Shown one piece after another: positions 1 to 10,372 of a stretch of 28,206 bases of DNA (the first letter of the stretch is position 1; the number at the start of each line of letters is the position of its first letter). The DNA is taken from assembly GCF_000281045.1 (NCBI RefSeq), contig NW_008246075.1:679983-708188 (forward strand). Direction: 5' to 3'. The translations under genes and the position numbers were made by a program. Source of the DNA: Saprolegnia diclina VS20. Its lineage: Eukaryota > Oomycota > Saprolegniomycetes > Saprolegniales > Saprolegniaceae. The notes under the pieces are model-generated. The model was given only the letters and a program-made list of their open reading frames with translations. It did no database searches and had not been told where the DNA came from.

Positions 1-1133
1 AGCATGGCCCGGGCCTGCTCGACCACATCTTCAAGCTGCGACGGCAAGTCGCCGAGGCCGTCGCGCTGGACGAGCATGCCAATGTCGTAGAGCGAGTAGC
101 CAGCGGCGACCGCCTTTTGAAGCAGCATGGTCGAGATCTGCATCGTCAGAATGCAGTCTTCCGGGAGACCGAGCGATCGTAAGAGGATGGCGTCCCGGGT
201 CGTGTCGAGGCTCTGGACGTGCGCTATGGCCGCCGCGCTCAAGGGAAACTTGGCTTGCGGCCAGTGGAGCCAGTCAAACGTGGCGCCGTCGAGGTGCTGG
301 TACGATGGCAGCGTCAAGCCGTGGTCGATGGGGACCATCTTGTACTTGGTCGTCTTGTCGTTCGTCGACTGCAAGAGAATGTTGCCGGCGTGGCGATCCG
401 TGTTGAAGAGGCGGAGGTCCAAGATCGCAATCTTGTGCACATCGTGGACCGAAAACTGGCGCGTGCCCATGTCTTCGGCCGACGACTCGGAAGGTACAAA
501 CGCTTGCACCGAGCCTTCCTTCCACGTCGTCCCGATCGGCGCCGTGACGAGGCTCGTCACCGGGACGCCGCTAAAGTGCTCGTACGCAGCGTCGAGCATG
601 AACGCAGCAACTTCTCGGAGAGCCCCATTGCCGACGCGGAAACCTTTTCGCGTCGGGTGCAGGCTTTCGCCGAGCACTGCACCGTGGCTTACATACCCGC
701 GCGGGTTGTGGGGCGCCATGAACTCTTCGTCGCGCGGCTTGAAGATAGCGATCGGAGCCTCGTCGTCGTCGCAAAGCAAGTAAGCACCGCCGCACCCGTC
801 CTTTGTCAGCACCAGGTCCCCCGACGCAACAGCAGCGTGTAGCGCCTTTTGACGAAGCGCCATGGCCGCGCTCACGCCAGGAACCTCTTGCACGAGCGGC
901 TGCACGCGCGTGGGCTGGAGCGGGGTCGCCGCCGCCTGTCCGCGACCCCAGCGCTTAGTGACATACTCCTTCGAGAGCGCAAACGGCTTGGTCAGCGTCT
1001 TCTTGGACGGCGCTTTCTTGGCGAGCGCCGAGAAGACGTCGGCGCCGGCCGTCTTGCCCTTGAGCGCCTGGAGCCACGAAGACTGCTCCGAGACCGTCGG
1101 CGAGGTGAAGATGCGGGTCGGGAACATGGGCAT
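1..1133 (-). CDS. PI4K gamma/type II-like phosphatidylinositol 3-/4-kinase family protein, 3' end outside window
   Basis: A single open frame reads leftward from an ATG at 1133 and leaves the window without a stop, giving at least 377 residues. It matches the PI3/4-kinase family of the plant PI4K-gamma type. In order it shows a glycine-rich nucleotide loop (GCGGAYLLCDDD), the lysine strand IAIFKPRDEEFMAP, NPRGY, VGNGALREVAAFMLD, SAEDMG, VHKIAILDLRLFNTDRHAGN (catalytic loop) and VPIDHG (metal-binding, DFG equivalent). All key residues are present, so it should be active. Plant members of this group phosphorylate proteins as well as, or instead of, lipids, so the substrate cannot be read from the sequence. 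The N-terminal ~80 residues are Lys/Ala/Ser-rich with no visible ubiquitin-like domain. The frame stays open upstream to a stop at 1272-1274, so an upstream exon is possible and the start is provisional. Confidence 0.85.
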   Translation of the reverse strand, partial: MPMFPTRIFTSPTVSEQSSWLQALKGKTAGADVFSALAKKAPSKKTLTKPFALSKEYVTKRWGRGQAAATPLQPTRVQPLVQEVPGVSAAMALRQKALHAAVASGDLVLTKDGCGGAYLLCDDDEAPIAIFKPRDEEFMAPHNPRGYVSHGAVLGESLHPTRKGFRVGNGALREVAAFMLDAAYEHFSGVPVTSLVTAPIGTTWKEGSVQAFVPSESSAEDMGTRQFSVHDVHKIAILDLRLFNTDRHAGNILLQSTNDKTTKYKMVPIDHGLTLPSYQHLDGATFDWLHWPQAKFPLSAAAIAHVQSLDTTRDAILLRSLGLPEDCILTMQISTMLLQKAVAAGYSLYDIGMLVQRDGLGDLPSQLEDVVEQARAM

Positions 1134-2006
1134 CGTGGCGCCACCGCACTTGCTGCGGGTGGGGTCGAGAGTGTAAAGGAATGTGTGAGTAGTGCACAGG
1201 GCCAGTTCCGAGTAGAGACCTCCGACAACTGCCAGATGGGGCGTCCAAGGTTCTCGATTCCCAGAGTCACTTCAATCTGATACAAAGAGGTGGGCTTACG
1301 CAAACGAGGGTCCAACGGCCAAAGTTAATGACAAAAACGGGTGTCGATTGCACGCTGCGATACAAATGCATCGAAGCTTTCGACGAAATATTTGACAAAT
1401 TTAGCGCGCCTTTGGTCCTAAACCGCAGACAAGCCACGTGCGCCCACGTATCGCACAGGACCCTTGGACCGCCACTCGGCGATGGTTCTCTGTGTGCTTC
1501 TCATATGATAGCTACTGTGATGTGTCGTAGTAGCTCGAACGAATTGGTGCATGATGCGCTGCCAAACGATCCAGCGCCCACAGCGTCGCACGTGGTTGCG
1601 TCAGTGCAACAGCCCTGACCAGCACATGGACCAGCACAGCTGACCCTGCGCGAAGGACGTGGCACGGAAGAGTTGGCGATCGCGTCCAATTCGCGGAAGC
1701 TGCCACGTGGATTCCCAGCCCATCAACCAATCAGGTAGCACGATGCCAGCGACACGACGGGCATATTCTCCGAGTGTGGGGCAGAGCTGGTCTCGTCGAG
1801 GAACGGCGTGCACAAGCAATAGAAGATAGCAGATATGTGCGGCAGAGGACTGCTATCACGCCGCATGTCCATGCCGCAACGTAATGCATTGCACGCCATT
1901 AGCAGCTCGCGCCCGCAGACGTCTGGCCTTTTCAATCGCAGCCAATCAGTGACGAGAGATCTTAAACCGATAGCGATCTTCGAGCGTCGGGTCGCAAGTA
2001 CGTAAA
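1134..2006. promoter_or_regulatory. divergent intergenic region with three CACGTG boxes and three CCAAT boxes
   Basis: No credible gene is visible in these 873 bases between the PI4K-like gene and the secreted-protein gene. Palindromic CACGTG elements lie at 1435-1440, 1589-1594 and 1704-1709. CCAAT boxes lie at 1686-1690, 1727-1731 and 1942-1946, two of them in the extended form CCAATCAG preferred by NF-Y. The CCAAT boxes sit on the side of the plus-strand gene. Function as a promoter is inferred from position. Confidence 0.5.
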
Positions 2007-2894
2007 ATGCGTGGTCTGGGTCTGCTTCTCCTGGCTGCGCTTGCGACAGCGTTCACAGTCGAAGAAGCCATCGAGCTACTCAATGGCCGTGGCGCAGCTG
2101 CATTGTCGTACGCTTCGGCGAACGTCGACGACCTCCTACCACTCGTGCCATCGTGCAACAACAAGTGCGTCGCATGCGGCGTCACGACCAACCTCTCGAC
2201 GGCGTCGACATGCGCGCCATTAACGTCAGCTTCCACGTGCGCGCCGCAGTATGCCTGCTGCGATCCATCAACCTGTCGGGCCAAGTCGCAAGCCATGTGC
2301 GACTACAACACGGACGCGTTCACGTCCATGCTCAACCAAGAACCCGACGCGTTCAAATCGGCGCTCAATTACGTCGCATGGGCCAACTATTCGTTTAGCA
2401 TGCGGCCGACAACGCTGGCGAACCTCAACGCGACGCGATCGACGTCGGACAACTCGGCCCTGTGCACGAGCTACTGCAATGGCTGGACAGGCATTCAAAC
2501 ATGCCCGTCCATGTGCCAATGTACTCTACAACCGACGGCGGCGCTTGTCGTAGGTCCCAAGTTTCCTTGTGTGGCTGACAAATCGACCGCTGCTACCGGC
2601 TATGCGGCAACCACGGCGACGTCGTTCAATGGTAAGGCGGTGTGTCCTGTCGGGTTTGCCTGCGCATCGGCGTCGTTCGGCTGCGTCTCGTACAGCGCCT
2701 ACCGCGCGTCGACGACCGCTGCGCCAACGGCAACGACGTCCTCCACCAGCAGCAGTGTCAACGTCGGCGTCGCTGTCGGCTGCAGCATTGGCGCTGCTGT
2801 CGGCGCCGTGGCCATCGGTCTCTTCTGCTACAAGAAGCGGCTTTCGTCGACGAGCCCGAGTGACGACGATCACTACCATTCGCTTGCGACGTAG
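2007..2894 (+). CDS. secreted Cys-rich protein with C-terminal membrane anchor, function unknown
   Basis: This is a single-exon gene of 295 residues. Residues 1-15 form a clear signal peptide (short Arg-containing n-region, Leu/Ala core). The ectodomain holds 18 cysteines at about positions 50-226, in clusters such as CNNKCVAC, YACCDPSTC and CPSMCQC, with several N-glycosylation sequons (NLS, NYS, NAT). Two near-copies of STCAP occur at about 67-80. A Ser/Thr/Ala-rich stalk (about 233-250) leads to one membrane segment (about 252-274) followed by KKR and a short acidic, Ser-rich cytoplasmic tail. The topology is therefore type I, at the cell surface or in the endomembrane system. I do not recognise the family. 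Such Cys-rich, stalked surface proteins are common in oomycetes, but no function can be assigned. Three CCAAT boxes lie upstream. Confidence 0.8.
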   Translation: MRGLGLLLLAALATAFTVEEAIELLNGRGAAALSYASANVDDLLPLVPSCNNKCVACGVTTNLSTASTCAPLTSASTCAPQYACCDPSTCRAKSQAMCDYNTDAFTSMLNQEPDAFKSALNYVAWANYSFSMRPTTLANLNATRSTSDNSALCTSYCNGWTGIQTCPSMCQCTLQPTAALVVGPKFPCVADKSTAATGYAATTATSFNGKAVCPVGFACASASFGCVSYSAYRASTTAAPTATTSSTSSSVNVGVAVGCSIGAAVGAVAIGLFCYKKRLSSTSPSDDDHYHSLAT

Positions 2895-3340
2895 TTGTAC
2901 CTCATGAGTCGGTGTTTATGAAGCCGCAACGCGATCAACCATTGGTGATGAGTGCACTTGTCATGACCAGCAGAACGTGGTCGCATTTGGCGCCATGGCG
3001 GTTCACTTTCTGATTGGTGCCAATCTCCAAATTATAGCCAATTAAACGCCTCCCTTTACTATTAAATCCATGCGGCTGTAATACAATCGAAAATGTTTTC
3101 TGCGTCCGCGCGTGCATACAAAATCACTGTATATCTTTGAATAGAATAACGCATTTCAAATGATTTGAGATCCATTCTTTTAGCTCGGAAAAACACCGCC
3201 CATTGAATATAAAAAGGGCGTCTCGCGTCTCTTGAGCAATGTATGCCAATTATAAAAATATTGGCGTAATTTTTTGCACTGAGACCAGTTGGGTAGTTTT
3301 TGCATTGAGCTTGCTGCGAGGAGTCGACCAAGCGTCGAAG
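2895..3340. promoter_or_regulatory. AT-rich promoter with five CCAAT boxes
   Basis: The stretch between the secreted-protein gene and the next start is much more AT-rich than the coding regions. CCAAT boxes occur at 3013-3017 (as ATTGG), 3020-3024, 3038-3042, 3246-3250 and 3260-3264 (as ATTGG). A TATAAAA-like string lies at about 3251. No gene is seen. An in-frame upstream ATG at 3239 falls inside this AT-rich sequence and is judged non-coding. Confidence 0.45.
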
Positions 3341-4645
3341 ATGGACGAGGAAGCGCTCCTCGAGATGAAGTACACATCCTGGTGCTGTGGGGTCCGACAT
3401 GTGCTCTCGCAGCTTCTAGCCCTCGGGAAGGCGCACGTCCCGCGGCAGTCGCCGACGACCAAGCCGGACGCGCCGGCCTTCTCGCTCATCCGCTGCTCCG
3501 AGTGCCCGCTGCTGTGGCAAATCAAAGGCGGCGCCAACGACGTATTTATTCACACCAAGACGGAGAAGAACGTGATGACGCAACAAGACGTGGCCACGGA
3601 CGTCGTCTTGTTTCCGCAGCGCTTTGCTCGCTTTGAAGACTCGGTCTCGGCCTTGCACTCGCTTCAAGGTGTCTCGTTCGTGCATCTGGACTTGGGCAAA
3701 TGCATCCAGACCCATCCGACGTCGACCTTGCTCGAGTTGAACGAAATCGAGCGTGCCGCTGACCAGCTCAAGGCCCTGCGCGATTCTTTGATCGAGAAGG
3801 CAAAAGCCGGCAACTACAGCGCGTTCTTGGCCCACATCAAGACGGACGTGAGCTCCAAGTGCCACAAGCTTGCGCTCATTTACGTTCACGCCCAGCTACG
3901 CAACGTTGGGTCCAAGCGCACGGGCAAGCGTAAGATCGTCATATTGCGGCGAACTGCGTTTACACGGTGGATGAATACCAAGTTCCCCGAGGCCGACAAG
4001 GTCGAGCGACCGACCAAAGTCGTTCGGACGTCGCCGCCGCTGCGCACAACGACGACAGTCTTGACGTCGCATGGCACGTCCTTTTTCGACGCCATCATGG
4101 AGAAGAACCCGAATGCCGCACCGGCACGCGCGACCGAGTTTGCATTGGCAGTGCAAGCCGAGTTGAAGAAAGAAGTGCTAGTGCGCTCGGCGTCCCAACT
4201 CAGATCTTGCATGGTCAAGCTCGTCGACGACCTCAAGACAAAAGAAGAGATGGAGCTTAACGTACTCCTGGGCCCGAATATGATCGGCACCTACATTAGG
4301 CGCTTTTTCCCCGCGCACCCCACGCTCCGCCCCGCTCAAACCATGGACCTCACGCCTCGCCCTGCGCAAACCACGGACGTCACGTCCCGCCCGCTCCGCC
4401 CGGCACTTCTCCCCGAAAACCGCCCCCCGCGTCCCTCCAGAAAGTACGTCACGTTCCCGCCCAGCCTGCAGCACATCAAGTTTTTCGACGTTGACGACAC
4501 CCCAGAGAGTGTCCGCGCTGCCCCGGTGCACCAAAGACGTTCGCCCGAGACGACAACCCGCGCCGTGCACCGCGGCGGACCCACGCCAACGTCCAAGGCG
4601 TACGAACCGTTCACTCGAAAGATGCAGCGTGTTTCAAATGATTGA
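3341..4645 (+). CDS. putative nuclear regulator with TFIIS-like segment and PNUTS-like PP1-docking motif
   Basis: This is a single exon of 434 residues counted from the ATG at 3341. The frame is open to an ATG at 3239, but that extension is AT-rich promoter sequence. Residues about 264-318 read like a TFIIS central domain: an acidic/hydrophobic helix, then SQLRSCMVKLVDDLKTKEEM, then VLLGPNMIG. A basic segment at about 175-213 could be a divergent TFIIS N-terminal (LW) module. After a Pro-rich linker with two copies of RPAQT, the sequence KYVTF (368-372) fits the RVxF consensus for protein phosphatase 1. It continues into HIKFFDVDDTPESV, closely resembling the PP1-binding stretch of PNUTS (PPP1R10) with its VTW and YFELDETERV. 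The tail is basic and Ser/Pro/Thr-rich. Inference: a chromatin or RNA polymerase II-linked PP1-targeting subunit. The N-terminal 130 residues, including CSECPLLW, are unassigned. The alternative is an unrelated oomycete protein with a chance RVxF motif. Confidence 0.6.
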   Translation: MDEEALLEMKYTSWCCGVRHVLSQLLALGKAHVPRQSPTTKPDAPAFSLIRCSECPLLWQIKGGANDVFIHTKTEKNVMTQQDVATDVVLFPQRFARFEDSVSALHSLQGVSFVHLDLGKCIQTHPTSTLLELNEIERAADQLKALRDSLIEKAKAGNYSAFLAHIKTDVSSKCHKLALIYVHAQLRNVGSKRTGKRKIVILRRTAFTRWMNTKFPEADKVERPTKVVRTSPPLRTTTTVLTSHGTSFFDAIMEKNPNAAPARATEFALAVQAELKKEVLVRSASQLRSCMVKLVDDLKTKEEMELNVLLGPNMIGTYIRRFFPAHPTLRPAQTMDLTPRPAQTTDVTSRPLRPALLPENRPPRPSRKYVTFPPSLQHIKFFDVDDTPESVRAAPVHQRRSPETTTRAVHRGGPTPTSKAYEPFTRKMQRVSND

Positions 4646-4839
4646 TTATTGTGTTGTTCTAGTCGTTCTGTTCTAGTCGTAAGATCAAGCAGCTTTGTCT
4701 TCCTTCCCTTGAGTCCTCGTGCCATTTCCGCAAAAAATCTTGTGTAGCCTTGCGTTGACTACCCCGCTGGATCCAAGAAGAAGGTTCGTCTAAGGTGTAG
4801 TGTAGTAGTAGGATTAGGAGGCGGTATAGTAGTATAAAC

Positions 4840-6959
4840 TTAGTGCTTGGCGCCGAGCCGGGCCTTGCGCTCTTTCTTGGCGATCGTCTTGGGGTTAAAG
4901 TGGCCCTTCTTGTGCATCGACTTCCACTTCTGGCGGCCCGACGTGCTCTTGCCGACACCGCGGTCGCCGTACGTGATGCGGTCTTCTTCCGCCTCGGGCT
5001 TTTGCTCGTCGTGCGTAAACGTGTGCAGCGGGTCGTTGTCGGTGCGGCGCTTGTGGTTCTTCTTGCCCGCGTAGTTGACATTTTGCTTGCGCTTCTTGGC
5101 CGGCGCCGGGGCCTGGAGCGCCGACGGCACGAGGTACGTCGGAATCGTGGCCAAGTGCGGCTGGATGCGGGCCTTCCCGACCGTCTTGTCGTGCTGCAGC
5201 AAGTTGAGTTCGCGCGGGTGGTCCTCGAAGTGCGACCGGAGCTTCTCCGAGTTGAGCATCTCCTTCTTCACGTCCGAGAGCTGCGCCTCGCGCACCGCGA
5301 CGTTGGTCACCGCGCGACGCACGTCTTCGACGCGGTACCGGAAGCAATCGATCTCCTGCACGTTGAACGCGAGCGGCGCCGGCTGCTTGACGAGGTCCTG
5401 CGACTCGAGGAGGACCGGCGCTTGGCGCGACTGGACCTTCTCCAGAATGCGCTTTTCGTTTGCGTCGTCGGTCGCGACGAGCGAGAGCGCCGTGCCCGAC
5501 GCACCGCCGCGCGCCGTACGACCAATCCGGTGCGTGTACGACTTGACGCTCGACGGAAAGTCCATGTTGATGACGAACGTGACGCCACGGAAGTCGACAC
5601 CGCGGCTGACACCAAAGCCCTCGGCTTCATGCTTGCCCTTGGTTGGCTTGGACGCCTCGTCGTCGTCCTCGTCATCGTCGCCAAACGCACCAAACTCGGG
5701 CTCGTCGTCCTCGCCATCGAGCATGTTTTCGTTCTCGTCGTCGTCGTCTTCATCTTCATCCTCTTCCTCATTGTCGTTCTCTTCGTCGTCGTTCTCGGCG
5801 ACGTCATCCGCGTCATCCGCGTCTTCCTCTTCTTCTTCCTCTTCTTCTTCCTCTTCCTGTTCGTTTTCATTCTCCTCGTCCTCGTCCTCAGCTTCTTCCT
5901 CGTCCGAGTCGGCTTCGTCGTCCTCGCCTTCGTCCTTGTCGACGCTGTCGTCGGTCGCAATCAAGAAGTCAATCATGCCCTACATGAGATCTGAGTGCTC
6001 ATGACAACACATGATGAAGGACAAACCCGGTTGAACTGCTGGATGATGTGCTGGCGCGAGTTGTGCGGCAGCTTGGCGTTGAGGACCGCGGCCTTGATGA
6101 TAAACTGCTCAAAGAAGAGCTTGAGGCGGTACGCGGCCGCGGTCGAGTTGACGAAGAAGATGACTTTGCCGTGGATCACGCCAAGCTTGATGAGCGCGTA
6201 GGCGAGGAGGTCCTTGTCCTTCTTGACGACCGGGAGGTAGTACTGCTGGAGCTTCCCGTCGCTGTGGCCTTCCTCGAGCTTGACGACCGCGGGGTTGTGC
6301 AAGACGGCCTTCTTGAGCGCGTCGAGCTCCGGGCTGAGCGTCGCCGACATGAAAAAGTGCTGGCAGATCTTGGGCAGCGCGTTGAAGATCTTCTTGACGT
6401 CTTCACCATAGCCAAACGAAAGCACCAAATCCGCTTCGTCCATGACGACCGTGTGCACCGAGCTCTTGAGGTCGACATTGCCAGCCTCAAGATGCACCAC
6501 GAGACGGGACGGCGTCGAGATGAGAATGTCAGGCACGTCACGCAGCAGCGCCTGCTGCGCACTCACGCTTTGGCCGCTGAGACCGAGCACTGAGACCACG
6601 TCGCGGCAGTAGTACATGAGCTCCCACAAGTGGGCACGCGTCTGGTCCACGAGCTCCTTCGTGGGCACAAGGATGAGCGCCTTGATCGACTTCTTTGTCG
6701 ACGGCGTGTGAGCCGCGAGGATCTTCTGCAGCACGGGCAGGCAGAAGGCAGCGGTCTTACCCGAGCCCGTCCGCGCGCGCACGAGGAGATCTTTGCCCTG
6801 GAGAGCGAGCGGGATGCAGTGCTTCTGGACGAGCGTCGCATGCACAAATTGCATCTTGGCGCAGGCCTTGCTGAGGCGCTTGTCAAGGCCAAAGCCGCAC
6901 GCGCTGAACGGGACGTCGCCATCGAGCAGCGACGTGTTCACTCCGCTCAAGGCCGCCAT
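4840..6959 (-). CDS. DDX56: DDX56/Dbp9-type DEAD-box RNA helicase, 2 exons
   Basis: The exons are 6959-6027 and 5979-4840, with a 47-nt intron at 5980-6026 (GT...TAG). The product is 690 residues. Helicase motifs in order are: Q-motif region about 22-46, ARTGSGKT (62-69), PTKEL (99-103), STPSRL (148-153), DEAD (174-177), SAT (205-207), IIQQFNR then DFLIATD, SRGVDF (436-441) and HRIGRTAR (461-468). All are intact. An acidic run of about 100 residues (323-420) sits between IATDD and SRGVDF. The DDX56/Dbp9 family carries an insertion at the same place, but this one is long and almost purely Asp/Glu. The C-terminus is basic (KKRKQN, KERKARLGAKH), suiting a nucleolar protein. The family acts in assembly of the 60S ribosomal subunit. 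The ATG at 6959 is chosen because the frame upstream is CCAAT-rich promoter. The gene converges with its left neighbour (194 bases between stops). Confidence 0.93.
5653..5946 (-). repeat. low-complexity Glu/Asp-coding tract inside the DDX56 gene
   Basis: A near-pure run of GAG/GAA/GAC/GAT codons encodes residues 323-420 of the helicase, including an uninterrupted glutamate run. On the plus strand it appears as tandem TCC/TCT/TCG triplets. It follows the family-typical insertion site between the IATDD segment and motif V. Its repetitive nature makes length variation between strains likely. Confidence 0.8.
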
Positions 6960-7407
6960 GCTACAACGATGTTCAATTCTGCCACCATTCACTGGTCCGT
7001 AGCCCAATCGGAGCCCAACCACCAGACCACCAGTATCGCTCGATGCCATTGGTTGTTTCGCGATCTTTCCAGCCAATCCAATTCGTTCTCGTGATGCAAA
7101 TACGATTTTACACCAATCAACGCGCTTAAAACCTGCCAATTTTTGCCAATCCAGTGCCGGCAACGGGACCATCGTTCGCATTCGGCAAATGCCACGTCTG
7201 CGAGGCCGCAGCGCGGTTCCGCGACCGCTACCAAGCATTCACCAGCAATCGACCGAGACGACATGCAACACGAGTTGAAAAGACGAGTGAAATGCACTGC
7301 ACTTCGGCATACTGGCTGGTGACTCAAGGTATTTCCGTGAAAGGTACCCAGGTCGGCACGTGCCGATTTCTAGAGTTGGAATGCCGAATTGAACATCGCG
7401 ACGGCCA
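6960..7407. promoter_or_regulatory. bidirectional promoter with a dense CCAAT array (DDX56 / PPR gene)
   Basis: Two genes start head-to-head around this 448-base gap. Seven CCAAT pentamers occur within 150 bases: 7004-7008, 7048-7052 (as ATTGG), 7073-7077, 7078-7082, 7113-7117, 7136-7140 and 7146-7150. Six share one orientation. They cluster nearer the DDX56 start. CCAAT is the core of NF-Y (HAP2/3/5) sites; use of the array by NF-Y is an inference. Confidence 0.6.
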
Positions 7408-10372
7408 ATGAAGCGCGTGACGAAGGTCGTGGAGCAGTCGACGCGGGCGCTGCTCGACCGGGTTCGTCACGAACGGGTGGCCTTGAACCGCGACGAGTTC
7501 AACAAGCTCATCGCCAACACGGGTCGTTGCTTCTCCAGCCGCGAAGCCCATGAGGTCTTACAGCTCATGGCAAAGCACATGCGGCCCTGTCCCACGAGCC
7601 ACAGCGGCGTGCTCCAGGCCCTCGTTCGTGAGCGCAAGCATCGCGAGGCGATGCGCTACTTGGAGTCGCTGCCGCCCACAGATCTGAGTACCAATTTGTT
7701 CAACATTGCCATCCTCTCGTGCGGCCATCGCGGCGACCTCGCCGACGCGCGTGCCTTGTATGGCTCGATGCGCCAGCACCAGTTCGCCCCGAACGCACAA
7801 ACGTACCAAGGCTTGATCCAAGCGTGTATAGCGTCGCGGGACGTCGTTGCGGCCGAAGACTACTGGGCGACGATGCTCGCCGCCGACCTCGCCCCCACCA
7901 GACCCGCCGTACGCGCACTCTTGGCCATCTACCACGATACCGCCGTGGCGGTGCGGGCGGCAGCTACGACGCCACGAAACCCGCCCCTCGATCTCTCGCT
8001 GTGCGTCAGCCTCTGCGACACGATACGGGCCGTGGCGCCCAGCGCGCTGCCCGCGTTCCCGTTCGAAATGCTGCTCGATGTCGCGGATACCACGCATGGC
8101 ATGAGCCTTTCGGGCGAGATGGCCCACCTCGTACTTGACGCGCTGCCCACATGCCATCTCTCGCGCTGGCTCGATAAGATTGCTCCTCTCCCGATCGGCA
8201 TGGACGGGTCGCTTTTCGATGCGGCACTGCAGCGTTGCGCCGACGAAGGGCTCCAAACCGACTTTTTCTACATCCTAAGAGCTCTGCGGGCCCGCGCGTA
8301 CGACCACAGCGAGCCGACACATCTCTTGCTTGACGCAAAGAACAACGAGCTCATGGCCTCGCGCCGCTGCTCCTCGCTGGTTCACTACGATGTGCACGGC
8401 GATCGATGGACAACAGAGATGGCCAATAACTGGCTCCGCGATCTGCTGCGACACCGACCGGAGGACGCACTCGCCCATGTGCTTTGCATTGTTGACACAA
8501 TGGCCTCTTCGCTCGTGCCGCCACCGAACGCAGCGACCTACAACGCCTTGCTCACGGCGTTGCACGAGAGTGACGGGCGCCATGATCATCTCTTTCTCGG
8601 GCTCTTTGAGGCGATGGTTGCTGCCAACGTCTTCAACGACGAGAGCGTCACCCTCGCGCTACTGGCGGCGCGCGACCTCGGTGCCGTGCACCGGGTGCAA
8701 TCTTTGCTACGGCTCGTGGCGGCCCCGAGTGACAGCATGTATGCGATCGCGATCGACACGCTCGTGCGCGCAAATGACGTCACTGGTGCCTTGCGCCTCT
8801 TGGCCGCCATGCCAATGAAAGCATCGCCGTTCACGTATGCAGTGCTCTTCAAAGGCCTCAGCGCGCGGTACATCGTGTCAGTCTGTTTCCCGCTCACAGA
8901 CGAGGTGTGTTAGGAAGGATACGAGCGCGGCGCTGGCGCTTCTCGAACACATGGAGGAAGCCCACGTCGGGACGCCCGAGGTCGCCGGGCTCTTTTCGCT
9001 CGTCCGCACGTTTCGCCGCACACCCGACGTGGTGCTCGCGCTGCTGCGGCGACTCACAAAGTACCCGTTGGATGTTGGTGTCTACAATGGCGCCTTGGAC
9101 ATCTTTCGTCGGCACGGCATGTACAGCGAAGCCGCCGACGTGCTTCGGCTCATGGTATTACCATATATTCCTTGCCGCCAAAACATGGCTCACGGGCTAT
9201 ATGTGTAGGCGGACTTTACCGTGGCGCCGTCCAGTGACACCCATGTCCTGTACCTCTTGACGTGTGCAAATGCCAAGAAGTTCTCGCTCGCGATGCGATA
9301 CCTCGGCACGATCGACGACGCGTCCGTCGACGTCTTCAACGCCGCGATCGAGGTTTGCGGCCACACGAAGAAGCCGCTCGATGCTCTCCAGGTCTTTGAG
9401 GGCATGCAAGTGTGCGGCGTCTCGCCCAACCAAACCACGTACCTCCGGCTGCTCCACGCGCTATCGCCGCACGGCGACGTGGCTCTGATGGAGACCATTG
9501 TGGACGAGATGCCGCCGCACTTTGTCGACGAGCGCATCTGGAACCGGCTTCTCGACGGCTGCGGCTATGCGCGCTTGCCCCACGCCGCGTTGCACCTCTA
9601 CGGGCGCCTCGAAGCGGCGACTCGTCCGTCGATTGTGTCGGTGAACCTCGTGCTCCGCGCCCTCACCACATCCAAGGCCTTCCCGTTAGCAGCGATGGAG
9701 ACCTTTCTAGAGAATGCCATACGACGCCATGGTCTTGTGCCAAACGTCATTACCTACACGACGCTCCTTGGCCAGGCCATGCACGAAGAGCGATATGCCG
9801 ACTGCCAACGCCTCTTTGACGCCCTTCAAGCCCAGACGACGCCGGACGCGACCAGCTTTGCGATGCTCTTGCGCGCGTTTCATGCTGCGAACCGCGACGA
9901 GTGGAGCGTCGATGCGCTCCTCGAGACGTTCTGGGCCATCCAAGCACACTTGAACGACGCAATGTCGTATGTGGGCGTGCTGCGGGAGCTCGCGGCTGCC
10001 GGGCGACCGGACGATGCCCACGCGGTCTTGCGCTGCATGGAAGACCGGGGCCTTCATGCGACGGAGGCCTGCACGCTGGTCATGCGCCTCTTCAACGACG
10101 CGGGCAAGCACTCGCACGTGTGTGCGATCTACGACACGATGCAGCGCCGCGGTATGCAGCCGTCGCCCGAGACGACGATCGAGATGGTCGTGGCGCTGGA
10201 AGCCGGCCAAGAATGGGTCCGCGCGACAGGCCTCTTTGTCAAGCTGACGCAAAAGCACCCGACGCTGCCACACGAGAAGCTGTCCCGGGCAGCCATTGGC
10301 CGCTACTACATTCGGTCCAACTCGCTCCCGAGCCGCCTTCCGCTGCAAGTCGACGACGACAACCAGGCATAG
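7408..10372 (+). CDS. large pentatricopeptide-repeat (PPR) protein, 3 exons, probably mitochondrial
   Basis: The exons are 7408-8867, 8914-9154 and 9209-10372, with introns of 46 and 54 nt (GTACAT...TAG and GTATTA...TAG). The product is 954 residues. Many helix-turn-helix units with the PPR signature are visible, for example FNIAILSCGHRGDLADARAL, APNAQTYQGLIQACI, VFNAAIEVCGHTKKPLDALQ, SPNQTTYLRLLHAL and VPNVITYTTLLGQAM. Most follow the 35-residue pattern with Asn/Asp near the RNA-code positions. The first 30 residues are basic and amphipathic without acidic clusters (RALLDRVRHERVAL), consistent with mitochondrial import. PPR proteins bind organellar RNA in a sequence-specific way and act in processing, stability or translation. 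No C-terminal nuclease, SMR or DYW domain is seen. The RNA target cannot be read here. It shares a divergent promoter with the DDX56 helicase. Confidence 0.9.

Noticed and set aside
127-842. Plus-strand frames of 218 and 207 codons over the PI4K-like gene
   Set aside because: They overlap the kinase catalytic motifs read on the minus strand and have no family signature.
4843-6004. Long plus-strand frames (383 and 309 codons) opposite the DDX56 gene
   Set aside because: Antisense shadows of the acidic tract and RecA2 domain; Ser- or Arg/Leu/Val-biased with no motif, while the minus strand carries all helicase motifs.
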